A DNA stretch of 64,000 nucleotides, taken from contig CAVRHR010000003.1 in the NCBI GenBank assembly GCA_963721005.1, positions 1,798,001 through 1,862,000 on the forward strand, read 5' to 3'. The notes beneath the pieces are model-generated. The model saw only the letters and a list, made by a program, of their open reading frames with translations, was not told the origin of the DNA and ran no database searches. Source of the DNA: VAZQ01 sp963721005. GTDB taxonomy: Bacteria; Pseudomonadota; Alphaproteobacteria; Rhizobiales; Xanthobacteraceae. The stretch's first letter is position 1. Each line of letters starts with the position of its first letter. The position numbers and the translations under genes were made by a program. This document shows, piece by piece, positions 1 through 8,406 of the stretch.

Positions 1-2
1 CG

Positions 3-206
3 AAGATGAACGCATTCCGCAGCATCAAACAGGTGCCGGCCGAGACGCCGCTGTCGCGGCAGATCTCCAAGGAGCTCAAGCGTCGCGGCTTCAAGTTCTG
101 TGGCCCCACCATCGTGTATGCCTTCATGCAAGCGGTCGGCATGGTCAACGATCATCTGGTGAGCTGTCACCGGCACGCGGCCCTGCAGCCGCGCACCAAA
201 TCATGA
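3..206 (+). CDS. tag: DNA-3-methyladenine glycosylase I, C-terminal part (5' truncated by window edge)
   Basis: This is the carboxy end of Tag, the base-excision glycosylase that removes 3-methyladenine from alkylated DNA in the cytoplasm. The visible 66 or so residues hold the family's signature end: a Lys-Arg-rich stretch, then FKFCGPTIVYAFMQAVGMVNDH and a C-H-R-H tail. The Cys and His residues there are zinc ligands of the Tag family. The reading frame is open to the window start, so the catalytic part lies upstream. The stop codon overlaps the start of the next gene (ATGA), suggesting translational coupling with the HD hydrolase. The identification is firm; the extent of the gene is unknown. 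Confidence 0.9.
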   Translation, partial: KMNAFRSIKQVPAETPLSRQISKELKRRGFKFCGPTIVYAFMQAVGMVNDHLVSCHRHAALQPRTKS

Positions 207-814
207 ACGCTCGGCGCGCCGTGCGCGCGGCCCCGCGGGCGTGGCAGCGCATGCTGTCGGGACGCCGGCTCGACCTGCTCGATCCCTCGCCGCTGGATAT
301 CGAGGTGGCGGATATCGCGCATGGGCTGGCGCGCGTGGCGCGCTGGAACGGCCAGACCGGAGGCGCCAACATCTACTCGGTCGCGCAGCATTCGCTCCTG
401 GTCGAGACCATCGCGCGGCAACGCGTGCGCCTGAGCCGGCCGCATCGGCTGGCCGCGCTCCTGCACGATGCGCCCGAATACGTGATCGGCGACATGATCT
501 CGCCGTTCAAGGCGGTGATCGGCGATGCCTACAAGACCGTCGAAGCGCGGCTGATGGCGGCGATCCATCTGCGCTTCGGCCTGCCGGCGGTGCTGCCGGC
601 CGACCTGCTGGCGCTGATCAAGGCGGCCGACCGCGCCGCGGCCCATCTGGAGGCGAGGCGGCTCGCGGGCTTCGCCAAACCCGAGGCAGTCCGCTTCTTC
701 GGCAGCCCGCCGCGCTTGTCGGCCGCGCTCGAACGGGACTACCTCACGCCCTGGCCGGCAGAGATCGCGCAGGCGCGCTATCTGGAGCGTTTCGGCCGGC
801 TGGTCGGCGAGTGA
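203..814 (+). CDS. HD-domain phosphohydrolase (YfbR-like)
   Basis: A 203-residue HD-superfamily metal-dependent phosphohydrolase, probably acting on nucleotides like YfbR 5'-nucleotidase. The family pattern is clear: SVAQHS near residue 66, then LLHDAPEYVIGDMISPFK around residues 90-108 with the metal-binding His-Asp pair, and a later conserved Asp in the KAADRAA segment. Its length fits the family. It overlaps tag by four bases and precedes a tyrosine phosphatase gene, an order I associate with Bradyrhizobium-like genomes (recollection, not checked). The exact substrate cannot be read from the sequence. Confidence 0.85.
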   Translation: MNARRAVRAAPRAWQRMLSGRRLDLLDPSPLDIEVADIAHGLARVARWNGQTGGANIYSVAQHSLLVETIARQRVRLSRPHRLAALLHDAPEYVIGDMISPFKAVIGDAYKTVEARLMAAIHLRFGLPAVLPADLLALIKAADRAAAHLEARRLAGFAKPEAVRFFGSPPRLSAALERDYLTPWPAEIAQARYLERFGRLVGE

Positions 815-880
815 CGAGCCATCGCGGACGGTGACAGCGGAGGGGCATCGGCCTATATCGACCCTTCGAGAAGGACCGGC

Positions 881-1387
881 ATGATTCACGTTTGCTCCCT
901 CGCCCGCCTGCACGAGACCGTCGCCCAGACCGGCGCCCGGCATGTAGTGACCTTGCTCAAGGACACCGACCTGGTGCAGCGACCCGGCGGCATCGTGTCG
1001 GAGAACCATCTCGTTCTCGGCATGGACGACATCACCGGACCGCTCGAAGGCTACGTGGCACCGGCCGACGAGCATGTCGGCCGGCTCCTGGATTTCGTGC
1101 GCGGCTGGGACCGGGCGGCGCCGCTGGTGATACACTGCTATGCCGGCATCAGCCGCTCCACGGCGGGCGCCTTCGTGGCGGCCTGTGCGCTCAATCCGCG
1201 TCGCGACGAAGCCACCATCGCGCGGGCGCTGCGCCTCGCCTCGCCGACCGCGACCCCCAATCACCGCATCGTGTGGCTGGCCGATCAGGCGCTCGGGCGA
1301 TCCGGCCGCATGACCTCTGCGATCGAGCATATCGGCCGGGGCGTGATGGCCTACGAGGCCGACCCGTTCCGGCTCGATCTGGAGTGA
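881..1387 (+). CDS. Protein tyrosine phosphatase family protein
   Basis: A 168-residue cytoplasmic phosphatase of the cysteine-dependent tyrosine/dual-specificity class. The P-loop signature C-x5-R is present as HCYAGISRS around residues 86-94, with the catalytic Cys and phosphate-binding Arg. A purine-poor leader with AGAAGGACC precedes the ATG. It sits 66 bp after the HD hydrolase in the same direction, probably in the same transcription unit. The physiological substrate is unknown. Small proteins of this type are often annotated simply as tyrosine phosphatase family in rhizobial genomes. Confidence 0.85.
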   Translation: MIHVCSLARLHETVAQTGARHVVTLLKDTDLVQRPGGIVSENHLVLGMDDITGPLEGYVAPADEHVGRLLDFVRGWDRAAPLVIHCYAGISRSTAGAFVAACALNPRRDEATIARALRLASPTATPNHRIVWLADQALGRSGRMTSAIEHIGRGVMAYEADPFRLDLE

Positions 1388-1429
1388 GCGCCGCGACCGC
1401 GCCGGCAACGGCACGTGGTATGATCCGCC

Positions 1430-2418
1430 ATGTCCGAGACCCCGCTCACACCGATCGAGATCGGGCTCACCGCCGCCATCGTGGCGGTCGAAGGCGATGA
1501 GCCGGCGATCCTGGTCGCAGGCGACGGCGGCAAGGATGAGCCGCGCGCCGGGCTGCCGTTCGGCCCGTTCGATCCGCTCGCCCACCGTACCTTCGAGATC
1601 GGGCTGCGGGCCTGGGTCGAGGCGCAGACCGGCCTCACCGTCGGCTATGTGGAGCAGCTCTACACGTTCGGCGACCGCGGGCGTCATGCGCGGCCCGGCG
1701 ATACCGGCGCCCACATGGTCTCGATCGGCTATCTGGCGCTCATCCGGCGGCCCGAGAACGTTTCGCCGCTGCGCGCCGCCGGCGCCGGCTTCGAGCCCTG
1801 GTATCGGTTCTTTCCGTGGGAGGACTGGCGCGAGCAGCGGCCGAAAATTCTCGATGCCACGATCCTGCCCTTGCTCACCGGATGGGCCGCGCGCTCGACA
1901 GCGGCCAGAGCCCGGCCGCGCGCTCGGCCGCGGCGAGCGGCTGCGCCTGTGCTTCGGCGACGGCGGCGCGCCCTGGGACGAGGAGAAGATCCTCGACCGC
2001 TATGAGCTGCTCTACGAAGCCGGGCTGGTCGAGGAGGCGCGGCGCGACGGCCGCGAAGCGGCGCTGGTCCGCCGCAAGCTGCCGGTGCTGGGCGAGCCGA
2101 TGCGGCTCGATCACCGCCGCATCCTGGCGACCGCGATCGCCCGGCTGCGCGCCAAGCTCAAATACCGGCCGGTGGTGTTCGAGCTGATGGCGCAGGAATT
2201 CACGCTGACCGAGATTGCAGCGCACGGTCGAGGCGATCTCCGGGCGCCATCTGCACAAGCAGAATTTCCGCCGGCTGGTGGAGAGCGCCGCGCTGGTCGA
2301 GCCGACCGGCGAGATGTCGACCGCGACCGGCGGACGGCCGGCGGCGCTGTTCCGCTTTCGCCGCGAGGTCGCGCAGGAGCGCCCCGCCGTCGGGCTGCGC
2401 TTCGGCGGCCGTTCCTGA
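1430..2418 (+). pseudogene. NrtR-like NAD regulator (NUDIX-like plus winged helix), frameshifted twice
   Basis: A regulator made of an N-terminal NUDIX-like ligand domain (frame starting at 1430, conserved to about 1885) and a C-terminal winged-helix DNA-binding domain. The middle part, with GAPWDEEKILDRYELLYE, is in the second frame up to about 2213. The last part, QRTVEAISGRHLHKQNFRR, is in the third frame. The second break is an extra G at about 2218 (GAGATTGCAGCGC; removing one base gives TEIQRTVEAIS). The first lies between 1885 and 1935 and is also net +1. All three parts are well conserved, so sequencing error is as likely as decay. NrtR proteins control NAD synthesis genes; nadA and nadC lie 9 kb downstream. 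Confidence 0.75.
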
Positions 2419-2448
2419 TCAGGCTGTCCCGAGCTGCTATATTGAACT

Positions 2449-2483
2449 GGAGCGCCATCCGATCAGATTGAATCGGATGCTCC
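2449..2483. repeat. Palindromic intergenic hairpin
   Basis: An imperfect inverted repeat (GGAGC...CATCCGATC / GAATCGGATG...CTCC) just after the NAD-regulator gene. Similar GAGC-type hairpins built around a CCGATC/GATCGG-like core are dispersed between genes in Bradyrhizobium relatives. It may act as a transcription terminator, but no T-run follows. Confidence 0.5.
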
Positions 2484-2588
2484 AACCCTTTTGCGGTTGC
2501 GCAGAATCTCATCCAAAGGGTCTGCAACCTTTCGGCATCATGCGCTAGCATCGACCCCGGCCGCACCGGCCGCTGCGGGGGCAGGCAC

Positions 2589-5315
2589 GTGGATTTCCTG
2601 ATCGCTCTTTTGGTCACCGTGCTGCTCGCGGTTCCGGTCGCCGCCATCGTGGGCGTGGTGATGGCGATCGGAACGCGCGACCAGCTGCATGCGCTGGAGC
2701 GGCGCTTGGTCCGGCTGGAGCGGGCGTCCGCCGGATCGTCCGCGGCCAGCGCGGCGTCGGCACCGGGGCGACCACCGGAGCGGCCGGCGGCGATGGAGCC
2801 TGCCGCAAAGCCGGAGCAGATTTCGGCGCCGCCGCCGGATGCCCAAGCACCGCGGCCACCCGCGGCAGGGCCGCCCACGCCCCCACGAGCGCAGCCCGCG
2901 CCGGCGCGGCCGCCGGCTTCGCCGCCGCCGCCCACCAAGAGCTTCGAGGAACGTTTCGGCACCCAGTGGGTGGTCTGGGTCGGCGGCCTCGCGCTCGCGC
3001 TCGGCGGCTTCTTCCTGGTGCGGCTGTCGATCCAGCAGGGACTGGTGGGACCCGGCGTGCGGGTGACGCTCGGCGCGCTCTTGGCGATCGCGGTGATCGC
3101 GGCCGGCGAATGGGCGCGGCGCAGCGACCGCCTCGGCGGCATCACGGGCCTGCCGAGCGCGCATATACCGAGCATTCTCACCGCGGCCGGAACCACCATC
3201 GCGTATGCGGACGTCTACGCGGCCTATGCGCTCTACGGATTTCTTTCGCCGGGCGTCGCCTTCGTGCTGCTCGGCGTGGTGGCGCTGGCGACGCTTGCGG
3301 CGGCGCTGCTGCACGGCCCGGCGCTCGCCGGTCTCGGCCTGGTGGGCGCCTATGTGACGCCGCTCCTGGTCTCCTCCGGCCACCCGGATTATTGGTCGCT
3401 CTACATCTATCTGGCGGCGGTGACCGCCGCCGCCTTCGCGCTGGCGCGGCTGCGGCTGTGGCGCTGGCTCGCCGTCACCGCCATCGCTTTCGCGGTCCTC
3501 TGGGTGCTCCCCGGCATTCACGATGGCCGCGTCGACGCGCTCACGGCGCACGCCTTCCATGTGGTGGTGGGCTTCGGGCTCGCCGCGCTCATGATCGTCG
3601 CGGGAGTGCTGTACGGGCCGCCGGCTGAGCCGGGGCGGATCGACGCGGTCTCCTGCGGCGCGCTCGCGGCCTTCGTGGCCGCCGCCACGATCCTGGTGCT
3701 GGCGAGCCGCCAAGATCCGCTGGCGCTCACCGCCTTCGTGGCGCTGGTCGTCGCCACCTGCGCCATCGCGTGGCGATCGGAGGCGGCGACCGCGGCCGTG
3801 CCGGCAGCCGCCGTGCTGGTCGCCGTCGTGTTCGCGCATTGGGCCGCCAACACCGATATCGTGCATCTCATCGCTCCGGGCGGACCTGTCGCCGGCTTCG
3901 TGCCGGAGCCGGAGCGGGCGCAATTCGGCTGGCACCTGGTGCTCGGCATCGGCTTTGCGCTCCTGTTCGGCGGCGCCGGATTTCTGGCGCAGGGGCGCTC
4001 CGCCCACGCGCTGGTGCCGGTGCTCTGGAGCGCCGCGGCGGTATTCGGGCCGATCGCAATTCTCGTCGCGCTCTATTACCGGATCGCCGGCTTCGATCGC
4101 TCGATCCCGTTCGCGAGCGTCGCCTTGCTGCTGGCCGGACTTGCCGCCTACGCGACCGAATCCCTGAACCGGCGCGCGCCGCGTCCCGGCCTCGCCGCCT
4201 CCGGCGCGATCTTCGCGACCGGAGCGGTGGCGGCGCTGGCGCTCGCCTTCACCATGGCGCTCGACAAGGGCTGGCTGACCATCGCGCTCGCCCTGATGGT
4301 GCCCGGCATTGCCTGGATCGCGGAGAAGCGGCCGCTGCCGGCGCTGCGGACGCTGGCCGCGCTGGTGACCGCGCTGGTGCTGGCGCGAATCGCGCGCGAG
4401 CCGCGCATCGTCGGCGCCGACGTCGGCACCACCCCGATCTTCAACTGGCTGCTGTACGGCTACGGCATCCCGGCCGCGGCGTTCTGGCTCGCTGGGCAGC
4501 GGTTGCGGCGGCGCGCCGACGATGGGCCGGCACGTATCGTGGATCTGGCCGCCATCCTGTTCACGCTGCTGCTCTGCTTTCTCGAAATCCGCCATTTCAT
4601 GACCGGCGGCGATGTCTATCGGGAGGACGCCGGGCTCGCCGAGCTGGCGCTGCATGTGTGGGCGTGGCTCGCGCTCGCGATCGGTCTCGAACGTTTGCGC
4701 CTGCGCACCCGCAGCGTGGTCCATAACCTCGGGGCGCTGGCGACAGCGGCACTCGCGCTCGCCGCTATCGTGGTCGGATTGGGAATTGTCGAAAATCCGC
4801 TCTTTTCCGGCGAGCCGGTCGGCGGGCCGTTCCTCAACCTCATTCTGCTCGGCTACGGGGTGCCGGCCCTGCTCTGCGGTGCGCTCGCCATGGTGACGCG
4901 CGCCGTGCGGCCGCGCCCCTATGCGGTGACGGCCGCCATCACCTCGGTCGCGCTCGCGCTCGCCTATCTCACCCTGCAGGTGACGCGCTTCTATCATGGC
5001 GCGGATTTGACCGACGGCGAGACCGGCGATGCCGAGCAGTACACCTATTCGGCGGTCTGGCTCGGTTTCGGGGTGGCGCTGCTCGCCGCCGGCATCTGGC
5101 TGCGCTCGCGCCCGCTGCGCTTCGCCTCGGCGGCGGTCACCATCCTCACCGTGTTCAAGGTCTTTTTCGTGGACATGTCCAATCTCACCGGCATCTACCA
5201 GGCGCTGTCCTTCATCGGGCTCGGCATCGTGTTGCTCGGCATCGGCTGGTTCTACCAACGGCTGCTGTTCCGGCCGGTCCCGCCGGCCGCTGCTGCGCCG
5301 GGCGTCAGCGTCTAG
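2589..5315 (+). CDS. DUF2339 polytopic membrane protein
   Basis: A 908-residue inner-membrane protein with a GTG start. The first 20 or so residues form a membrane helix, followed by a short LERRLVRLERA coil. Residues of roughly 55-115 are a Pro/Ala-rich linker, and a long run of about two dozen hydrophobic segments begins at VVWVGGLALALGGFFLVRLS. This architecture (helix, proline-rich linker, many helices) is that of the DUF2339 family, whose function is unknown. The length is normal for the family and no frameshift is visible. It is separated from the preceding regulator by a hairpin and is probably transcribed on its own. Confidence 0.85.
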   Translation: MDFLIALLVTVLLAVPVAAIVGVVMAIGTRDQLHALERRLVRLERASAGSSAASAASAPGRPPERPAAMEPAAKPEQISAPPPDAQAPRPPAAGPPTPPRAQPAPARPPASPPPPTKSFEERFGTQWVVWVGGLALALGGFFLVRLSIQQGLVGPGVRVTLGALLAIAVIAAGEWARRSDRLGGITGLPSAHIPSILTAAGTTIAYADVYAAYALYGFLSPGVAFVLLGVVALATLAAALLHGPALAGLGLVGAYVTPLLVSSGHPDYWSLYIYLAAVTAAAFALARLRLWRWLAVTAIAFAVLWVLPGIHDGRVDALTAHAFHVVVGFGLAALMIVAGVLYGPPAEPGRIDAVSCGALAAFVAAATILVLASRQDPLALTAFVALVVATCAIAWRSEAATAAVPAAAVLVAVVFAHWAANTDIVHLIAPGGPVAGFVPEPERAQFGWHLVLGIGFALLFGGAGFLAQGRSAHALVPVLWSAAAVFGPIAILVALYYRIAGFDRSIPFASVALLLAGLAAYATESLNRRAPRPGLAASGAIFATGAVAALALAFTMALDKGWLTIALALMVPGIAWIAEKRPLPALRTLAALVTALVLARIAREPRIVGADVGTTPIFNWLLYGYGIPAAAFWLAGQRLRRRADDGPARIVDLAAILFTLLLCFLEIRHFMTGGDVYREDAGLAELALHVWAWLALAIGLERLRLRTRSVVHNLGALATAALALAAIVVGLGIVENPLFSGEPVGGPFLNLILLGYGVPALLCGALAMVTRAVRPRPYAVTAAITSVALALAYLTLQVTRFYHGADLTDGETGDAEQYTYSAVWLGFGVALLAAGIWLRSRPLRFASAAVTILTVFKVFFVDMSNLTGIYQALSFIGLGIVLLGIGWFYQRLLFRPVPPAAAAPGVSV

Positions 5316-5350
5316 CTAGATCGGCGCCCGGAAAGCGCTTCGCTCGGCGA

Positions 5351-5521
5351 TCACTTCTGATCCAGCACGCGGCGCACCACGATCTCGGAGAGCTGCACGA
5401 CCAGCTCGCGCAGCTGCTCGTTCTCCGCACGTAGCGCGTCGAGATCCGGATGATCGAGGTCGGGCGGCGGCGAGGCCCGCGCACGGTCGCGGCGGGCGTT
5501 CGGCGTGGGCATGCTTTCCAT
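5351..5521 (-). CDS. Small coiled-coil protein, hypothetical (56 aa)
   Basis: A 56-residue protein with a charged, proline-containing N-terminus and a C-terminal heptad-like helix (LRAENEQLRELVVQLSEIVV). The start at 5521 is chosen because AGGAGG lies seven bases upstream; the open frame continues upstream to 5623, but those starts lack a ribosome-binding site. The gene converges with the DUF2339 gene. I recognise no characterised family. The coil suggests oligomerisation or partner binding. Confidence 0.6.
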   Translation of the reverse strand: MESMPTPNARRDRARASPPPDLDHPDLDALRAENEQLRELVVQLSEIVVRRVLDQK

Positions 5522-5727
5522 CCAGCGCCTCCTGTTCGCGGTTGCCGATTGGTCTCCCTCAGCCCAGGCCCGAAGGAACGCAGCTTGCATGATTCGCAGC
5601 GAATTCGGGCGGTAGGGCGACACCCGGAATTACATTATTCCAAGTTCGGAATTTCGACGTCGCGGCGACGTCGCACATTGTTGCGTTCGAGCGAACGCTT
5701 GCGCGACGATGAAGGATCAGACCAGGC

Positions 5728-6481
5728 TTATCGATCCGGCCTGGGTGTCGGCAAAGGCACGTCGGCGCGCGGCGCCGCAGCGGACGCGGGCGCAGACGAC
5801 GGCGCGGGCATTATCGCGGGCGCGTAGAACATTTCCGGCGAGAGCCAGTTCGGCTGCTGGGCCTTGGCCTCGGCCGCATTGTCGGCGCGCGCCGGCGTGG
5901 TGGATTCGGCGACGCCCTGTCCCGACGGATCCGTCGCAGGGACCCGACGCTCATCGCTCATCCACAGGCCGACCCCGGCCAACACCAGAAGCACGGCGGC
6001 GATTGCCAGCCGTTCGCCGACCCGGCGCGCAAGCGAGCGAGGCTCGGACAGGCGAATGGCGGGCCCGCCAACGAAGCCAGGCTCGAAATCGTCGAGGCTG
6101 GACACGTCCGACACGTCGGGGGCACCGAGCCGGTCTCCGGCATCGAGCCGATCGGCGATCTCGGGCCTGGGCGACCGCGGCGGCGGCCAGACCGAGGCAA
6201 CACTCGAACTCGTGCAGCTCCTCCTCGACCGGCTCGTCCGCCGGGACCAGCGTCGGCTGATCGTCCTCATCGCCGAATTCGATGCGCCGGATGGCCTCCC
6301 GGAAGGCTTGCTCCTCGCGCGCAACATCGGCATCGGAGACCGGTGCGGCGGCGGTCGCCAGCCGCCGCAGCAGGGCCTTGTGCTCGCGGTCATAGACGGC
6401 GAAACGCGCCCCATAGGCGTCGCGATCGATCGACGCGACGGCACGCGACAGCGGCGTGAAATGGTCGATGTTGAGTATCAT
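5728..6481 (-). pseudogene. Single-pass membrane protein, hypothetical, one frameshift
   Basis: Two overlapping frames make one sensible protein of about 250 residues. The N-terminal part (from 6481, MILNIDHFTPLSRAVASIDR...) is an acidic cytoplasmic domain ending near HEFECCL. A net +1 shift at about 6180-6240 joins it to PEIADRLDAGDRLGAPDVSDVSS and then to one membrane helix (LAIAAVLLVLAGVGLWM). The protein ends in a Pro/Ala-rich, presumably periplasmic tail. No enzymatic motif is visible. The frames on both sides look coding, so either a sequencing insertion or recent decay explains the break. Confidence 0.6.
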
Positions 6482-6782
6482 GGACCGAAACCTCGCTCGT
6501 TTTCTGCGGCAATCGAGCGTCGCGAACTAAAAGTCAACCACAGCAGAAAACATGACTCCGAAGGCCCCCGGGGCGCAACACAAAAGAAAAAACCCCGCCG
6601 AAGCGGGGTAAGTAGTCATCGGCCGGTTCAGGGGGGATCGGGGGGGGTATGAAGCGGCCGGCAACCATTGGTCGCAGCCATCCCGGTGAAGGTTCATCGA
6701 ACTCGCAGCCGCGACCGCGGCGCGCGGAACATGTCAGCCATGCGGAGATTTCGGGTCAGGCTACCACCAGCAGGGAAATCGA
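6482..6782. other. Intergenic region of 301 bp
   Basis: Apart from the minus-strand terminator at 6582-6609 I see no gene in this stretch. A plus-strand open frame at 6649-6897 runs into the antisense of the neighbouring secreted-protein gene and shows no supporting features. Confidence 0.5.
6582..6609 (-). terminator. Intrinsic terminator for the secreted-protein gene
   Basis: On the minus strand a perfect CCCCGC/GCGGGG stem with a TTCG tetraloop is followed by a TTTTTT-containing tract. It lies 170 bases past the stop of the minus-strand gene ending at 6783 and before the next minus-strand gene starts at 6481. Confidence 0.8.
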
Positions 6783-7265
6783 TCAGTCGCCCGCTGCTTC
6801 CGCCATGGCGGCGGCATGGATCGCCAAGGGGGTGCGCGAACCTTCGTTGGTGCGCACCATGTTGACGCGGGTGGTGCGGCGGGTGAAATCGCAATAGGCG
6901 AAGCGCAGGCCGGAGACGGAGCCGCGGAAGCTCTGCGGGTCGGTCTTGTCGACATTGAAGCACGGCTGCATCGGCAGGCCGCTCACCGAAGCGCAGACCG
7001 ATTCGCCCTGCGCCCGCACGGTTCCGGCCGGCAGCGTCACATAGCGCACCGGTCCGTTGCCGCCGAACTGCACGGTGCCGGCGACCGAGCCGTCCGTATA
7101 GATGCGGCCGGCACCGCGGGTGCCTTCAAAGCAGTTGAAGGCGAACAGCTTGCCGACCACGAACTGGCGCGCGGCCTCGACGTTGAGCTGCTCGGCTGCG
7201 GCCGGACCCGCAGCCGCCAACGCGGTCGCCGCCAATGCCGCCGCCGCGATCACTATACGCAACAT
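6783..7265 (-). CDS. Conserved secreted protein, hypothetical
   Basis: A 160-residue exported protein. The start at 7265 has GGAGGG about eight bases upstream and gives a clean signal peptide (MLRIVIAAAALAATALAAAGPAAAEQ, cleavage after AAA or AEQ). The mature part has four or more cysteines (NCFEG, VCASV, PCFNV, YCDF) that could form disulfides. It resembles small conserved Hyphomicrobiales periplasmic proteins of unknown function. It has its own strong terminator downstream. I do not recognise a functional family. Confidence 0.75.
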   Translation of the reverse strand: MLRIVIAAAALAATALAAAGPAAAEQLNVEAARQFVVGKLFAFNCFEGTRGAGRIYTDGSVAGTVQFGGNGPVRYVTLPAGTVRAQGESVCASVSGLPMQPCFNVDKTDPQSFRGSVSGLRFAYCDFTRRTTRVNMVRTNEGSRTPLAIHAAAMAEAAGD

Positions 7266-7364
7266 GATGAACTCCCTCCGACACCCACGGCGATTCTTAA
7301 CCACCGAGTAACCATCCGAATCAAGCCATCATGCGCCGCGATCGTAGCCAAATCCTGAACGCCT

Positions 7365-8351
7365 TTACCCGATCTTGACCACAATTCGGCCACGCACCCG
7401 TCCCTCGACGATTTCCCGGCCTGCCGCAATGACCGCGGGTAGATCGATTTCGCTCGTCATTTCAACGAGTTTTGTTCGATCCAGATCGGCCGCGAGGCGG
7501 CCCCAGGCGGCCCGTCGATCAGCCAGCGGCCGCATCACGGAATCGATGCCCAAAAGCGACACTCCGCGTAAAATGAACGGCGCGACGCTCGCCGGCAAAT
7601 CCATACCGCCGGCCAGGCCGCAGGCCGCCACCGCGCCGCGGTAGCGAATCATCGACAGCACATTGGCGAGAGTGTTGGAGCCGACCACGTCGATGGCGCC
7701 GGCGAAGCGTTCCTTGGCGAGCGGCCGCGGCGGGCCGGCAAGCTCCTTGCGATCGATGATCTCGCTGGCGCCGAGCCGCTTGAGATAGTCCGCCTCTTCC
7801 GGACGTCCGGTCGAGGTCGTCACCTGGAAGCCGAGCTTGGCGAGGAGCGCAACCGCCACCGACCCGACCCCGCCGGCGGCCCCGGTCACCAGCACTGGAC
7901 CGGCGGCGGGCTTTAGCCCGTGATGCTCGAGCGCCATCACGGCCAGCATGGCGGTGTAGCCGGCGGTGCCGATCGCCATGGCGTCGCGGGCGCTCATGCC
8001 GGCAGGCAGCCGCACCAGCCAGTCGCCCTTGAGCCGCGCCTTCGCGGCACAGGCGCCCAGATGCGTCTCGCCCACACCCCAGCCATTGAGGATCACCTGG
8101 TCGCCGGGCTTCCAGTCCGGGTGCGTTGAGACCTCGACGGTGCCGGCCAGATCGATGCCCGGGATCATCGGGAAGCGGCGCACCACCGGAGCCTTGCCGG
8201 TGATCGCCAGGCCGTCCTTGTAGTTCACGGTCGACCATTCCGGCCGGACCGTGACGTCGCCATCCATCAGGTCGTGCTCGTCGAAACTCTCGAGACCGAT
8301 GTCCTGGCCGCCATCGGTCTTGCGGATCACGATCGCTTGGAATGTCGCCAC
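7365..8351 (-). CDS. acuI: Acryloyl-CoA reductase-type MDR oxidoreductase
   Basis: A 328-residue zinc-independent medium-chain dehydrogenase/reductase of the YhdH/AcuI type, which reduces acryloyl-CoA to propionyl-CoA with NADPH. The GTG start at 8351 (VATFQAIVIRK) is supported by a GGAG eight bases upstream; longer frames to 8402 lack one. Visible family features are VNYKDGLAITGK, the PGIDLAGTV segment, and the nucleotide-binding VTGAAGGVGSVAVALL near residue 150. The length is exactly that of the family. It lies directly downstream of two MFS transporter genes on the same strand. Confidence 0.88.
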   Translation of the reverse strand: MATFQAIVIRKTDGGQDIGLESFDEHDLMDGDVTVRPEWSTVNYKDGLAITGKAPVVRRFPMIPGIDLAGTVEVSTHPDWKPGDQVILNGWGVGETHLGACAAKARLKGDWLVRLPAGMSARDAMAIGTAGYTAMLAVMALEHHGLKPAAGPVLVTGAAGGVGSVAVALLAKLGFQVTTSTGRPEEADYLKRLGASEIIDRKELAGPPRPLAKERFAGAIDVVGSNTLANVLSMIRYRGAVAACGLAGGMDLPASVAPFILRGVSLLGIDSVMRPLADRRAAWGRLAADLDRTKLVEMTSEIDLPAVIAAGREIVEGRVRGRIVVKIG

Positions 8352-8406
8352 AGCTCGCGCTCCGGTTTGCCGGTCCGGCCACACGGGCAGCCGGGATCGC
8401 ACAATA

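Noticed and set aside
2538..5258. Open frame of 906 codons on the minus strand
   Set aside because: It is the antisense shadow of the DUF2339 gene: Arg/His/Asp-rich composition with no family features, produced by high-GC codon bias.
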